A stretch of 64,000 bases of DNA, from the NCBI RefSeq assembly GCF_005239225.2, contig NC_133298.1, forward strand, positions 2,046,001-2,110,000, read 5' to 3'. The translations under genes were made by a program, and so were the position numbers. Source of the DNA: Populus alba (taxonomy: Eukaryota > Streptophyta > Magnoliopsida > Malpighiales > Salicaceae). Under the pieces are notes generated by a model. The model had not been told where the DNA came from, did no database searches, and saw nothing but the letters and a program-made list of their open reading frames with translations. Shown here in pieces: positions 31,831-43,600 of this stretch. Each line of letters starts with the position of its first letter. The stretch's first letter is position 1.

Positions 31831-34800
31831 TCATATTGAAGCAAACCATGTTCTTCTGGCCTTCCTGCCTTGCCTGGAATGGGAGCGGAAAGGGAGGTGG
31901 ATATAAGGTAGAGACTTCACGACTTCCTTGTAGAAGTCCTTTATAGTAGTCATAAAGGCGACATATAAAGGGAACTGCATTACTGCAAATACTGACACGG
32001 GAAGGAAAGCAGCAATGGACATCAGACCTGTGGTCCATTGCTTCTTCAAGCGAATGACTAAAAGAAGAGTGCAAGAAAAAGCAAGCATGGTTGTCATCAC
32101 TGAGAAGAAGAGCAAAGTAAAGCCCCATATCAGTTTCCGAGGAATACTGTGATAGAATTTCTCGCATTCAAAAGGAGTGGTGAGGATAGAAAGGAACATC
32201 ACAACTGAGGTCAAGGAGCTCGCTAAGGCGGTAACATCCAAGACAGTGAAAGCTATGAAGAAGCGGTTGTGAAGGAAAATGGGAAAGCCACGATCGTCAG
32301 AACCTCCAGGTATAGTGTAAGCGGCAGCAAAGACAACGGTGGCCAAAAGAACGGCTACTGCTGAGCATGACTGAGAGGTTTTCTCGATCCAATCTTGCGC
32401 CAACTTGAGTTGACCTTTATGCTCCTCTTGGAAGAGCTCGATTGCAGTCATGAGTTTGTAATTCTTGTCATTCGGAAGCGCCCACTGTACCTGCTGCTCG
32501 GACAGAGAAGGTGGAAACCACCCACTGCAGTCGCTGCTGACGGACAGAGAAGTGAAGGTGGAAACCACCCACTGTACCTGCTGCTCGGACAGAGAAGGTG
32601 GAACCACCCTCTGCACTCGCTGCACGGACAGAGAACATGGAAACAAATTCATCAGTGTCGGTAAACTCATTTATTATAGGTAAATGGGTTTCCCTATCAT
32701 CGGCACTTATTCTCTTTTTTCTTCTTCTATTAAAGCAACAGATTGTGCATTAAAGTGCAATCTTACTTTACTTGTTGCAAGGCTTAAAGAGCTGCCTTTC
32801 ACTGATTTTCAAGTAAATTGAAATATAGGCAAATTGAAAACTCTGCAATTAACGAACAGATATTACTGGAATGAAGAAATGCATTTCATAAAAATATGGC
32901 ATGGGTTACGATTGTACTAAGAGTAGCTAGCTCACCTTGAACCATTTTATTTCTTCTTGTAGCTGGAGAGCAGGGCCGGGCTTGGCTCCTCCGCTGTAGT
33001 GCTTCACGTGTGCAACTTGGTGCAACAATGTGAAGCCATTATTATCAACGCTCGAACTCATCCTGGTCACTATTATGTTCTTTTTCTTCACAAGACGGAA
33101 AATCTCCCGCCGTCGATGCATCACGGCCACATGCAATATGTTCTGTCCCTCATCATTAACAAGCTCAATTCCCTGAGGAAATTTATCAAGTATCTCTTCA
33201 GCAATCTCTACTATTCCATTACTAGTTGCTATAAACAACGGGTTTGGAGGTGAAGGAGGCCTCTCTTGTCTTCTATTTTCTTCTATCTTTGGTTGAACAT
33301 TTTCATTATTTTCTACCTCTTCTCCTCCCCCTCTTCCTGTGTCCACTCCTTCTCGTGCCCCCTCTTGTCCTTCGCCTCCTTCTCCTGGGATTCCTCTCCC
33401 TCCTTGACTCTCACTTTGTCCTCCTCTTCCTCCTTGACCAGGGGTCTTGATATTAACTTCAGTAGGCTTCACTTTGATAGATTGCCACCATTTACGCTGG
33501 TTCTTTTTTATAAGCTCCTTGGCAAGTTTCAATGCAGATTCATGCTTGTGCTTTTCTTTCCGGATTCTTTCCACCACTGGCCATCCTATCGTGTTTCTTC
33601 ATATGTGAGATATACACAGAGAGAGCTAGCTATAATGAATTTTGCAAATATGAACAGAGGAGTATACCGGAAAATATACAAAAGTTCAACTATGTCACAT
33701 TCCCAGAGTTTCACAAATAGAAGGCTGCGGAAAAATAATTCACACAGCAGCCGCTGACTGTTGCTTCCTATATGTATGAATGTATGAATGTATGTATGTA
33801 TAATTAGTATCACAAAAGGATTTCTGTTCTGGCTTCTCCTATTCTGTTAGATGGTTTTATTCCTCAACATGCCTTTGCAAGTTGAATATGGAGAAGGCAC
33901 CACATTCAAATAAGATCGACGGAATGCAGAGCGCGTAGATGAATGAGGTTTGGTAAGCACATCAACAATTTGATCATCAAATGATATGAACTGATCCTAG
34001 AGCTCTGTACGAGAGTGGCCATATCACGGAATAAGGGGAAATCAATTTAGCTTGAAAAACTGGATTCATAGTGAGATACATGGCCGTGAAATTATCACAT
34101 CATATAAAAGGAAGAGAAGATGCTGAAATTCCCAGGCCTAGAAAAAAGAGAATGGAGCCTTTTTAGCTCGGCAACTCGGATCTTTACAAATATAACCATA
34201 ACAAGATCCATTTTCTTTTAGTCTAATCGGATCAGAAAAAATTAATATTTTCTCTTTTGAAACGAGGAAACCCATTTTGACAAAGAAAACCCCCCAAGTC
34301 GGCGAGGTCAAGAGTTCTCCCTCAGTTCAAGTGACACTAAGAAAGGAGAAAAAGGTTTGTGTTTTTTTTTTAAAAAAAAAGATATTTTCTAATGTTCTAT
34401 CCATACTGTGATCATACTGTAGGCTAGCTTCTCTCCTATCTTTTCAACAATTTCCCAAGCACAAGCATGTGTTCTTGAAAGGATTAATGTCAACATTTTC
34501 AAATGCTTGTTAGAAAGATTATAGGGTAGTTCTTATTGTAGTTATATTCGGGTGGGCAGTACTAGCTCCAGAGGGAAACGCTAAACCCAAGCTCGAGACT
34601 GGACCAATCCATCGAGCCAGCTCGTGCGGTCTACCTCCCAATCTCTAAGTATAAGGCCGATGATATTTCTTGCTTGGCAGCAGGAAATTTAGTCCCTCGA
34701 CGAATTGCTGTCGGCATTTACTGAGGATTTTTGTTGCTATGAACAGTGTGGTTGTTGTTTATTACTTGCTCGATTTTAAAACCACAAGAACCAGGGAGCA

Positions 34801-35974
34801 TCATCAGTGCAAAATTATTATTGTCAATTTAATAGTTAGGCTGTCCAAGATGGCAAAATAGTTTGAATCTTCAGTACCTTTTTTACTCCGGCTCTGGTCG
34901 CCATCACCCTTTGCGGCGGAAAGGCCTGCGAAAAACTCACAACTTAAGTCAAATCAAACCTTCTGGGATTTAAAGTAGTGTAAGCAATTTAACATGCTCC
35001 AAGAAAAGAAAAGAAAACTCGAAAAGCAGTGTTTAATCAGCCATTTAAACAGCTTGCCTTGAGAGCAGATGTTCGAGCTGGGGTTAGCTTATTAACGCTG
35101 ATAATATAAATAAATAAATATAATAAAAAATGTTGCATCAAACATACAACGGTAGAACAAGTTCGTAATGGTGATTGGGCGCAGTGCACATCCACTCTTG
35201 AAAGCACTAGGCATCCCAGCAAGGACATGAAGACAGGTCATTCCCTGACTGTCCTTCATTTCATAAAGTGATGGATCCTTTTCCAGCAACGTCAGAGCAG
35301 TGTCTGCGTTAGAAAGTATAATGTCATTTTACTTTCTTTTTTTTCCTAATAAATTGTAGATTTAAGTTGTACCTAAAGTGTTTGGGGATGAATGTGTGTG
35401 CTAGATGTCTTAAGAGTCTCGTTTGAGAGAGAATAAAGGGATTAAGAGCAAAACCAAAGTGGTGTCCTTGGATGGCAGCATGAAGAATCGGATTTGAATC
35501 TTCTCTCTTGCGGTGATCCTCTGGTAGCTTTCCCTCTGAGATTTGGTCCGCTAAATGATCCACTATTTTTTTCTTACCACATGCAGCAGCTCTATACAAT
35601 GGAGTCTCCCCAAGCTTGTTTTTAGTCTGAAGTTGCATTGAAGGATCATAGTTGAGTAAGTGCTCTACTGCTTCCATATTTCCAGCGAAAACTGCTTCAT
35701 GAAGAACTGTATTTCCATACGCGTTCGTTTTTGTATAAGGATTCCCGAGCATTGGATTTTTTTTGGCAATATTGAGTAGAGCTTGAAGCGGGTTAACCTT
35801 TTTGCTATACACTGCCAGGTGCAATGGAGTATCTTCCGAAACCGTTACTGGAGACATCACGTACATCTCACTGCTGCCACTGCAAGCATAAATCATCCCA
35901 TCCCAGTCTTCTTCCAAGGCTGCTTGGTAGACATCCTTCGCTACAGTTTTATATGTCCTCTTTCTTCTATTCAT
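31831..35974 (-). CDS. Ankyrin-repeat/PGG-domain membrane protein (ITN1/ACD6-like), 5 exons, 720 aa
   Basis: Exons on the - strand: 35974-35455, 35303-35148, 34925-34878, 33585-32936, 32619-31831. All have GT-AG borders and agreeing phases (1,1,1,0). Residues 1-225 hold ankyrin repeats (EDTPLHLAVY, GNTVLHEAVFAGNMEAVEHL, GETPLYRAAACGKKKIVDHL). Residues about 242-458 hold a Gly/Glu-rich linker and further repeats (NILHVAVMHRR, GFTLLHQVAHVKH). Residues about 530-700 are the PGG domain (AAAYTIPGG at 556-564) with four membrane helices. Related plant proteins act at membranes in salt, calcium or salicylate-linked defence signalling. That role is inferred from family only. It is the complete paralogue of the damaged + strand gene. 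Confidence 0.85.
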
Positions 35975-36905
35975 TTTTGTCTACCTTAAAGCACCTCTGC
36001 AATTGCTTTAATAACCAGGAGCGAACTCGTAATGGCACGTTCTTGGTTCCAGCAAGCTCTTCATTGAATACATTAAGTAAACAAAAAACAATAGGGCTAG
36101 GCGGATTAACATCTATGATTGTGCTTGGGAGGCGAATCCTAAACAGCCTTCAACATGGCAACCTGCCATTTAGAAGAGAAGGTAAGGAAAATTAAGAAAG
36201 GGAGATATAGACTTGATCTTTATACTTTGTTTAATCAAAGGTGTATTATTCAATGCCTAAAACATAATATATTATTCACTTTGTGCTCAACTGAATGTTC
36301 CACAATCAATTTTGATAATTTAGATTCGAAGCAATGCTTGCAAAAAAGGGATATTCTATCAATGCCATCAATTTTGTAATTTTTTTCATATACAACATGG
36401 AAAAAACATATCGCTAACCACATGTTAGTGATGCCTTTTGTTTTTGTCAAAAATTCTATTTTCACTATTTTTCAATTCTAAAAAAAAAAAAAACTCATCT
36501 AAAAATAATAAAGAGAAAGAAAGTGACTTGTTGACGTCAATTCAACTGACCATGAAATAGTTTAATTTTAATGCTAAATGATTTCATTTCCGTAAATACA
36601 ATAAATACAAAGAGGTCAAAAAAATATATTTTCTTTTCACTTATTAAATACATTAAAATAAGAAGGGAGTATTTTTTTTCCTTTCACATAGCTTTTTTTG
36701 GTTAATTTCATAATTATTGGGAATAATTTGGTTTTTTTTTCTTGATAAATTAATATTTAAATTTAAAAGTTATTCGTGTATAATGCTCGTGTTTTTTAGT
36801 TGGCGTACGCTACTCCGATGATCAAACTTTACCACCCTCAGCCTATCATTTCACAATGTCTAATCGTTAGGTTCGCTTCCTGCGCCTCTGGCTTACTTTC
36901 CTCTC

Positions 36906-37235
36906 CTGGCCCCACGGATTTTTGGATCCTGATAAATTCTGCGAAGTTACAGCTTTAGAATTTAGCAAATAATTGATCACTTTATAACATGGCCCCACAG
37001 ATTTTTGGATCCTCATAAATTCTGCGAAGTTACAGCTTAAGCAAATAATTGATCACTTTTATAACCTGGCCCACAGATTTTTGGATCCTAATAAATTCTG
37101 CGACAGCTTTAGCAAATAATTGATCACTTTATAACCTGGCCCCACAGATTCTTGGATCCTAATAAATTCTGCGACCTTACAGCTTTAAGCAAATAATTGA
37201 TCACTTTATAAACCTGGCCCCACAGATTTTTGAAT
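36906..37235. repeat. 78-bp minisatellite, four and a half copies
   Basis: The unit begins CCTGGCCCCACAGATTTTTG and continues through GGATCC, AAATTCTGCGA and AATTGATCACTTTATAA. Copies start near 36906, 36987, 37065, 37135 and 37215 with small indels. It lies about 0.9 kb upstream of the start codon of the - strand ankyrin gene, in AT-rich DNA. Confidence 0.8.
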
Positions 37236-40200
37236 CGATTCATAAATCATGAAAAAAGTTGACTTTTAATGTTAAATAATTTTATTTTTATTATAATAAA
37301 TATAAAAAAAAAATGAAAAAAAAGTTTATTTTCTTTTTACTTATTAAATATATTACAATAACATCTTCACTCTTGAAATAAATAAATAAAAATAAGCATG
37401 CTGGGGTATTTTTTTTTCCTTTCATCTAGGTGTTTTTTTTATATATAAATTCATAACCATGGGTAACTTGATTTCTTTTTTACTTTATAAATTAATATTT
37501 AAATTTAAAAGTTATTGGTATGTGCAATATAGGTGCTCACGCTTTTTAGTCAGCAATAACTAAATTTACTCTTTTATCTTGTTGTTGAAAGCATCATTGA
37601 AAAAAAAAGAAGAAAATCAATATTCAAAATGCTTGGAAAAAAAAATCAACTCAAAACAAATTTGTAACAAATAAATAAAACAAAAATAAATAAATTCAAC
37701 TAAAAAAATTCATATGAAAAAAATGAAGTTGCAATTGCTAAAAATTTAAAAATCCTATAAATAAATCAACTAAAAATTAATCTCATATGAAAAAAATATA
37801 ATTACTAAAAAACAAAAACAATTAAAATAAAAAAAAATCTTACCTTAATGTTCTTGCAAGTGAAGGTAAGGAGAGAAAAAAAAAAATTTCGTAAAGCATA
37901 TTAATTAAAAAAACTAAGAGGATAAAATAAGAAATAAGAATAAGACATACCTGAACATGGAGGAAAAGAGAAAGAGAAAAGAAAAGAAAAAAATAGATAT
38001 TGTTTTTTTTTTACATATAGTGAAGAAGAAGAAGAAGAAGAAGAAGAAATGAGTCTGTCTCTTGTGAAATAAGTGGATTCAAGTTTTTTATTAGGGCGCG
38101 TTAGCGATGGATTTACTGACTGATAATTGAATATTAATATTTTTTAATTATTTCATCGGTAGTATTTAATTTAAATTTTCAATTTCGTATAATTTTTTCA
38201 GAAACCATCAACAGTTACTGACGGATTTTCAATCTGTCAGTGATTCCATCTGTAATATTTAAAGGAAAATTTTAAATCAATTGATTTTTTTCAGAAAACT
38301 GTCAAATAACACTGATGACTTTTCAATTCATTGGTGATTTTGTCCGTAAAGAACAATAATTAACAGTGCAATTGGGAAGTGAATAGTTTTGGAGCTCTCG
38401 GAAAAATACCGACGAAAAATTCCGTTGGTTGTTCCTTTTGTAATTGACATAATGAACAGTATTCATAGTTTATCAAATGTAATTTTTTTTCACTGTAATT
38501 CTCTCAGTATATACCGAGAGAATATTTCTATCAGTAAAATCTCTTGAAAATTTACCGATAAAAATATTCTCTCGATATTTCTGTTTGTATTTATTGATTT
38601 TATGGTAATGTTAATGGTATTATTTTTTTACAACAGTCTTATATATGAGAAACGCTACACCGCGCGGTTTAACAACTAATTATTTTATATAATGTGTTTT
38701 CGAGAATACACGTGCAGCTCTTACTTGAAATCTCCATTAATAGCTTGACTTTGGTTTTAGTCTTTTTTTTTATTATTATTATTATTTTCATTCACTATTC
38801 CTGGATAGTGACAACTTCTTAGATTAATAATTAATAGCTTGACTTTGGTTTTAGTCTTTATTAATAATTAACGGAGAAGCGAGAACATTGTTTAAAAATA
38901 CCCATTGTAATAGGGTTTTATTGAGAAATTGAAGGGAAAAAAAATCTTAAAAAGTCCTTCTAATTCATCTGCTATTGGGGGAAAAAAAAAAGCAACATAT
39001 ATAATGAAATATTCTAATCTTTTCGTAATTGAACTTTATTATTTACAATTACAACATTAAAATCTAAGCTATTCCGCGAAAAAACAATTTTGCCGCTAAA
39101 GTCAATTCGCCGTTTGTGTGCTCATTACCCCATTTGTTCAATATTTTCCGCTCCATTAGGGACAATAGGAGATGGGACTTGGGATGAGTTACAGGCTTGT
39201 CGGTGGTGGATTTGGATTATATTTCTCACGGTGATGAATTTTTTTGAGCAAATGAATTTCTCGATCTCGAACAAAGATTTATTTATTTATTATTCCTTCC
39301 CTTCTTTTCTTATATTAATATTATAATTTTTGTTTTGATTATTTTTTTTTTCATTTTTTACTTTTTTAAGGTCACATCGAATTTGAAGCGCTCCATAAAG
39401 CCTACTGGCTCCACCGTTGAGCTACTGGGAAACAACACAGCACAAGATTCGATCTTGCAGAATTCAACTTTCGTTTTTAACCCATTATCAATATGCCTGA
39501 AAGTTTGCTTCATCACTCCCCCCACATAAGGCTATTAAGTTAATTATTTTTATAAATTGACTAAAACACAAGGGCAAGCGACCATGTCAAAACCAACCAC
39601 TTGGTTTTTGTTTTAGAAAACAGATTGTTATCGGTCCTATCAGGATTAAGTTTTATATCATATCTTTGAAAATAACGAGGACGGTTAGAATTAATAAAAT
39701 TGTTTAAAGGCTTAGAATATGGTAGATGCTGTGTTTTAAAAATGTTTGTTTAACGATGAATTTCAACATGTTTTTGGTTAAAATTTGAAAAAAAAAAATT
39801 TAAATTAATCTTTTTAGTGTTTTTTGAATTATTTTTTATACATTAATATCAAAAATAAATTAAAAAAATATTATTTTAAAACATTTTTGAATAAAAAATA
39901 ATTTAAAAAAATAACAATTAACATACTTTCAAACATCTTGAAAATTCATTTTGGTACAGGGCAGAAATAAAAAGATAAAAAAAAAACAGCGATGGGATAA
40001 GGATGCCAGACATGAAGAGACCCACTCATTTTTGCACCTGATTTTGCCAAATAATCAACAGGACTATTTCCTTCACAAAACACATGCTAAAATCTTTGCA
40101 ATCTCAGGTTCTATACGCATCAAAGTTGAATTTCCACAATCTGCAATATATGATCGTAGTTCTTCCAAATAATCTTTCCATAGAAACCTCTTAATCTATT

Positions 40201-40600
40201 ATTTATACATACATACATACATACATAAAAGTGTATCACATCGTGCGCGGAGCTCGTGAACACATGCATCCTATTATATATTATTTAAAGATTAGAATCT
40301 TAGATGAGGTGATATGAAAACATTTTTTTTTTTTTTTAAATGCATAATTTTAAAATGTGGATTTGAATTCATTTGATAAACGAAAGTTGATCGAAAAAGG
40401 TTTTTATCATAAGAAAATACTAGCAGACGGTTATTTTTAGGAAGGAGAGAGATTTTAAAAACAGTGAGGTGAATTTCGGGACCATACATGGATTTGGGTT
40501 TAGAATATTAGATCGTGGAAATTAATTATAGATACTCAAAAACAACATAGCTCCCATCATTGTTTGAACTTTGTACCACCTAGCTAGTTCCTTGAAACTC
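37236..40600. other. AT-rich intergenic region with MITE/CACTA-like debris
   Basis: No gene found. 38515-38572 is a 23-bp inverted repeat (GAGAGAATATTTCTATCAGT against its diverged mate). It sits beside motifs such as ACCGACGAAAAATTCCG that look like CACTA subterminal sequence. A GAA microsatellite is at 38022-38048 and a TACA microsatellite at about 40207-40227. 39760-39910 is the AT-rich MITE core also seen at 5110-5330. 38810-38870 contains a short direct repeat (TAATAGCTTGACTTTGG). Confidence 0.45.
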
Positions 40601-40613
40601 TTTCCTTAGCATC

Positions 40614-43600
40614 ATGAGTTTTCCTTCCCAGAGTTCTAACCAAGGGGCTTCCAAAGGCTCCAAAGCATCGCCTCCACAGGTCAGAATACTATTTCTTCTA
40701 CGGTATCAGTTCGTAATGATCAGGGGAAGCAAATGAAATGTTTAAATGATTTGACAATTTGGATTTTTTTTCCCTTGTTTAGGATGTTTCAAATGGTGCT
40801 GAAGGTACAGGATCATCGTTTCCCAGCATCCCCTCCAAGCTGAAAAAGCTAATCAGGAGAGGGTCTAAAGAGTGAGAATATGCGCCTTCCTTTATGAACA
40901 AATGATTTAATTTATATTTAGTTCTTTATTTTCTCGGTGACCTCAAGATGCAGTTCAAATAATTAAACTTTCGCTTTGCATATAATTAATCTTATTTTGA
41001 TATATAACTGAAAATAAAATATTAATTCTCGTCAAATTATTTGATAGAACTTTCTTTCTGTCAAATCTTAGGACTAAATGTTTTCTTTCTGGGATTCAAA
41101 CCTTAGGGATTGAAAATGGACTCATTTCAAGTCTCACAGGGTAAACTGAAACAAAATAAAACATTGAAAAAAGGGTTAAACCTCAAGATATTGGCCTGGT
41201 TTATCAAAGAACAACAGTACTTCTTACCTTAACTTTATGCTTCATCAAAAGGATCAGTGTTTAATTTCCAGCTTCTCCTCTAAGATAGAAAGTCCCTCAC
41301 AGAAGATTTTTAGAGTGGGTAAGAATATGCTTCTATATTTTTATTAGCAGTTTCTATTAGCATGCTTGTTTGCAGTGGTTTCAACACCGTTTATTAATCA
41401 GTATATTTTTTGTTGGAATGAGGTCCATTATTCATTTCTATGTCGAAAGGTCAGCCAGCCATATAAGGGCGATGTGAAAATTTAGTATTTAAGAGGATTA
41501 TCAATTTGCATGACTTTAATTGGCTTACTGTTGGTATTCGTCCACATTTAGATATCGTCTGAACTTCTAGTGAAGTCATTACCTGTGTAACTAAAGTTTA
41601 AGTCACATTTCTCAACCAGGCAGACAATCGACGCCATGTTAAAGTAAAACATGCTTCAGGTTGAATTTCCTTGAAAATCTAATTATTCCTGGTTAACAAA
41701 ATACGCAACACCAAAAAAGAGAAGATTCCACGCTTTCCTTTGAAATTTTCCATTAGCCATTGTATGCCATTGAAAAAGTAGAAAGTCTTCGGGACACACC
41801 AAGAGATGACTTTTGACCAAAACTTCCAAGCAAAATTGCATTAAAGTGACAAATGGTCTGAATTCTCCAGAACATTCGCTCAAAAAGAACAAGAAGATAT
41901 ATTGATCAATTGGAAGTAACCATCTGCTAAAAGAAAGGAACATAATCTGTTCTACACAGCTAACCATAAAAATGTCTGAATCTTTGGGGGATCTGCAGAA
42001 TCCCATATGTTTGATGTAAAAGAGCCATCAACTAGTGTACTGCAAGATTTAACTAAAAATCTCCCATCACTTCCAATATTCTAGATTTTAGCATTTGGAT
42101 TCCATTGAAAACAATTGAAATCTCGTTTAAGAGACTTTTGCAGGGAAGAAACTTGATCAAGCTCAAAAGCCCTTAACTCTCTTTGCCAACCTAACTGCCA
42201 AGTCCAAAATCCATTATACCATGAACTCAGGTTCAAAATTGTCACTAGCTTCCCAGGAGACAATTTGTATAGTCTCAGTTGTCTATTTTTCAGCAATGAA
42301 TCTCCCAACAACATATCATTTTAAAAGTGAACATACTCGTCATTTTGGACTACAAATCTAGTTTTATTTCTTAAAACTTTTGCATGGATTTATTGTTTTC
42401 ATTATTCGCTGCCAAATACATGATAGTTTCTTGCTGAAAAAGGAGCATTCTCAAAACTTGGGAGATACATTTTGTGGATTAAATCTCTCCCTTTACCTTA
42501 ATAAAAAGTAAACATCTCACGTTTTCTCTTACTAATTGATCCCTATACTTTTTGACCTGAACTTAATAAAGAAAAATTGTATCTATAACTGGCCTTAAAT
42601 TATAGTGAAGTCTTGAATATGAACTTCTCTTGAGAACATATTCATGGTTCATAGTAATTGATTGTTTTGTAATTAACAGGGCATTGTTTAACATAAATAA
42701 ATAAGAAAAACTTGATGTGGCGAAATCCGGCGACCGGTGATGTACTGATAATTGCTCAATGGAGGGGAAGCACACTGACACACAATATTTAACGTGGTTC
42801 GGCAAATCGCCTACATCCACGGGAGAGATAGATATTATTAGAGATAGAGAAAGAATACAATACATGGAGGAGGATCACATCCACTCAACTCCCATCTCTC
42901 ATTGCTACATAGGGTAGCAGCTGCATAAGGCAGCAGGGCTGCTGGTGGCAGCCCTTCTCTTTCTTTCTCTCTTCTTCTCTATTTTGTAGCTCTCCTACAA
43001 GACTCTCTCTCTCACTTTGTGCTGCACTCTTGGTGTCTATTTATAGGCTTCAATGATAGCTCCTCTTGCTCCTTTGTCATCAATGGTGGCTGCCAAACTC
43101 TCCTCTTGCTTCGGACCATACCATTGCATCCGGAATGATTAAATTAGCTGGAAACATGTCTTGAATCGTTCAAATCGCACTTCAGATGGCTAAGATTTGA
43201 TCAAAACAATTCTGGCCTGATCAAAGGCTTAGATTCAATCTCAGATCCAGTTGCACGTAGGATCAGCTACACTGGATCCTATCCCTCGGCTCGCGGCTCG
43301 GCTCCAACTCAGCTCGGCTCCACTCGGCTCCACTTGGCTCGGCTCGCGGCTAATGACATGGCAGGTGGGTCCCACTATGCTGACATGTCAGTTGACTAGT
43401 CAATGGCTTGCTGACTGTGTATGCTGATGTCATCCTTGTATAATGCTGATGTCGTCCTTTGCATGACACTGTTCATGATAACGTCACTGTTCATGTCTAT
43501 TGTTCATACTGTATTCGGGTCGGGTCAACTCATCCGGGTGAAGAAGACGCGTGGGGCGCGTCTGAGCGCGTGGGCAGACGCCTTGCCGGAGAGTGATGGA

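Noticed and set aside
41272..41318. Second functional copy of PP2-like exon 2
   Set aside because: Homologous to 40819-40880 (SFSSKIESPSQKIF against the exon 2 tail). The acceptor falls inside the homologous region and the expected phase gives a stop, so it is only a degenerate duplicate.
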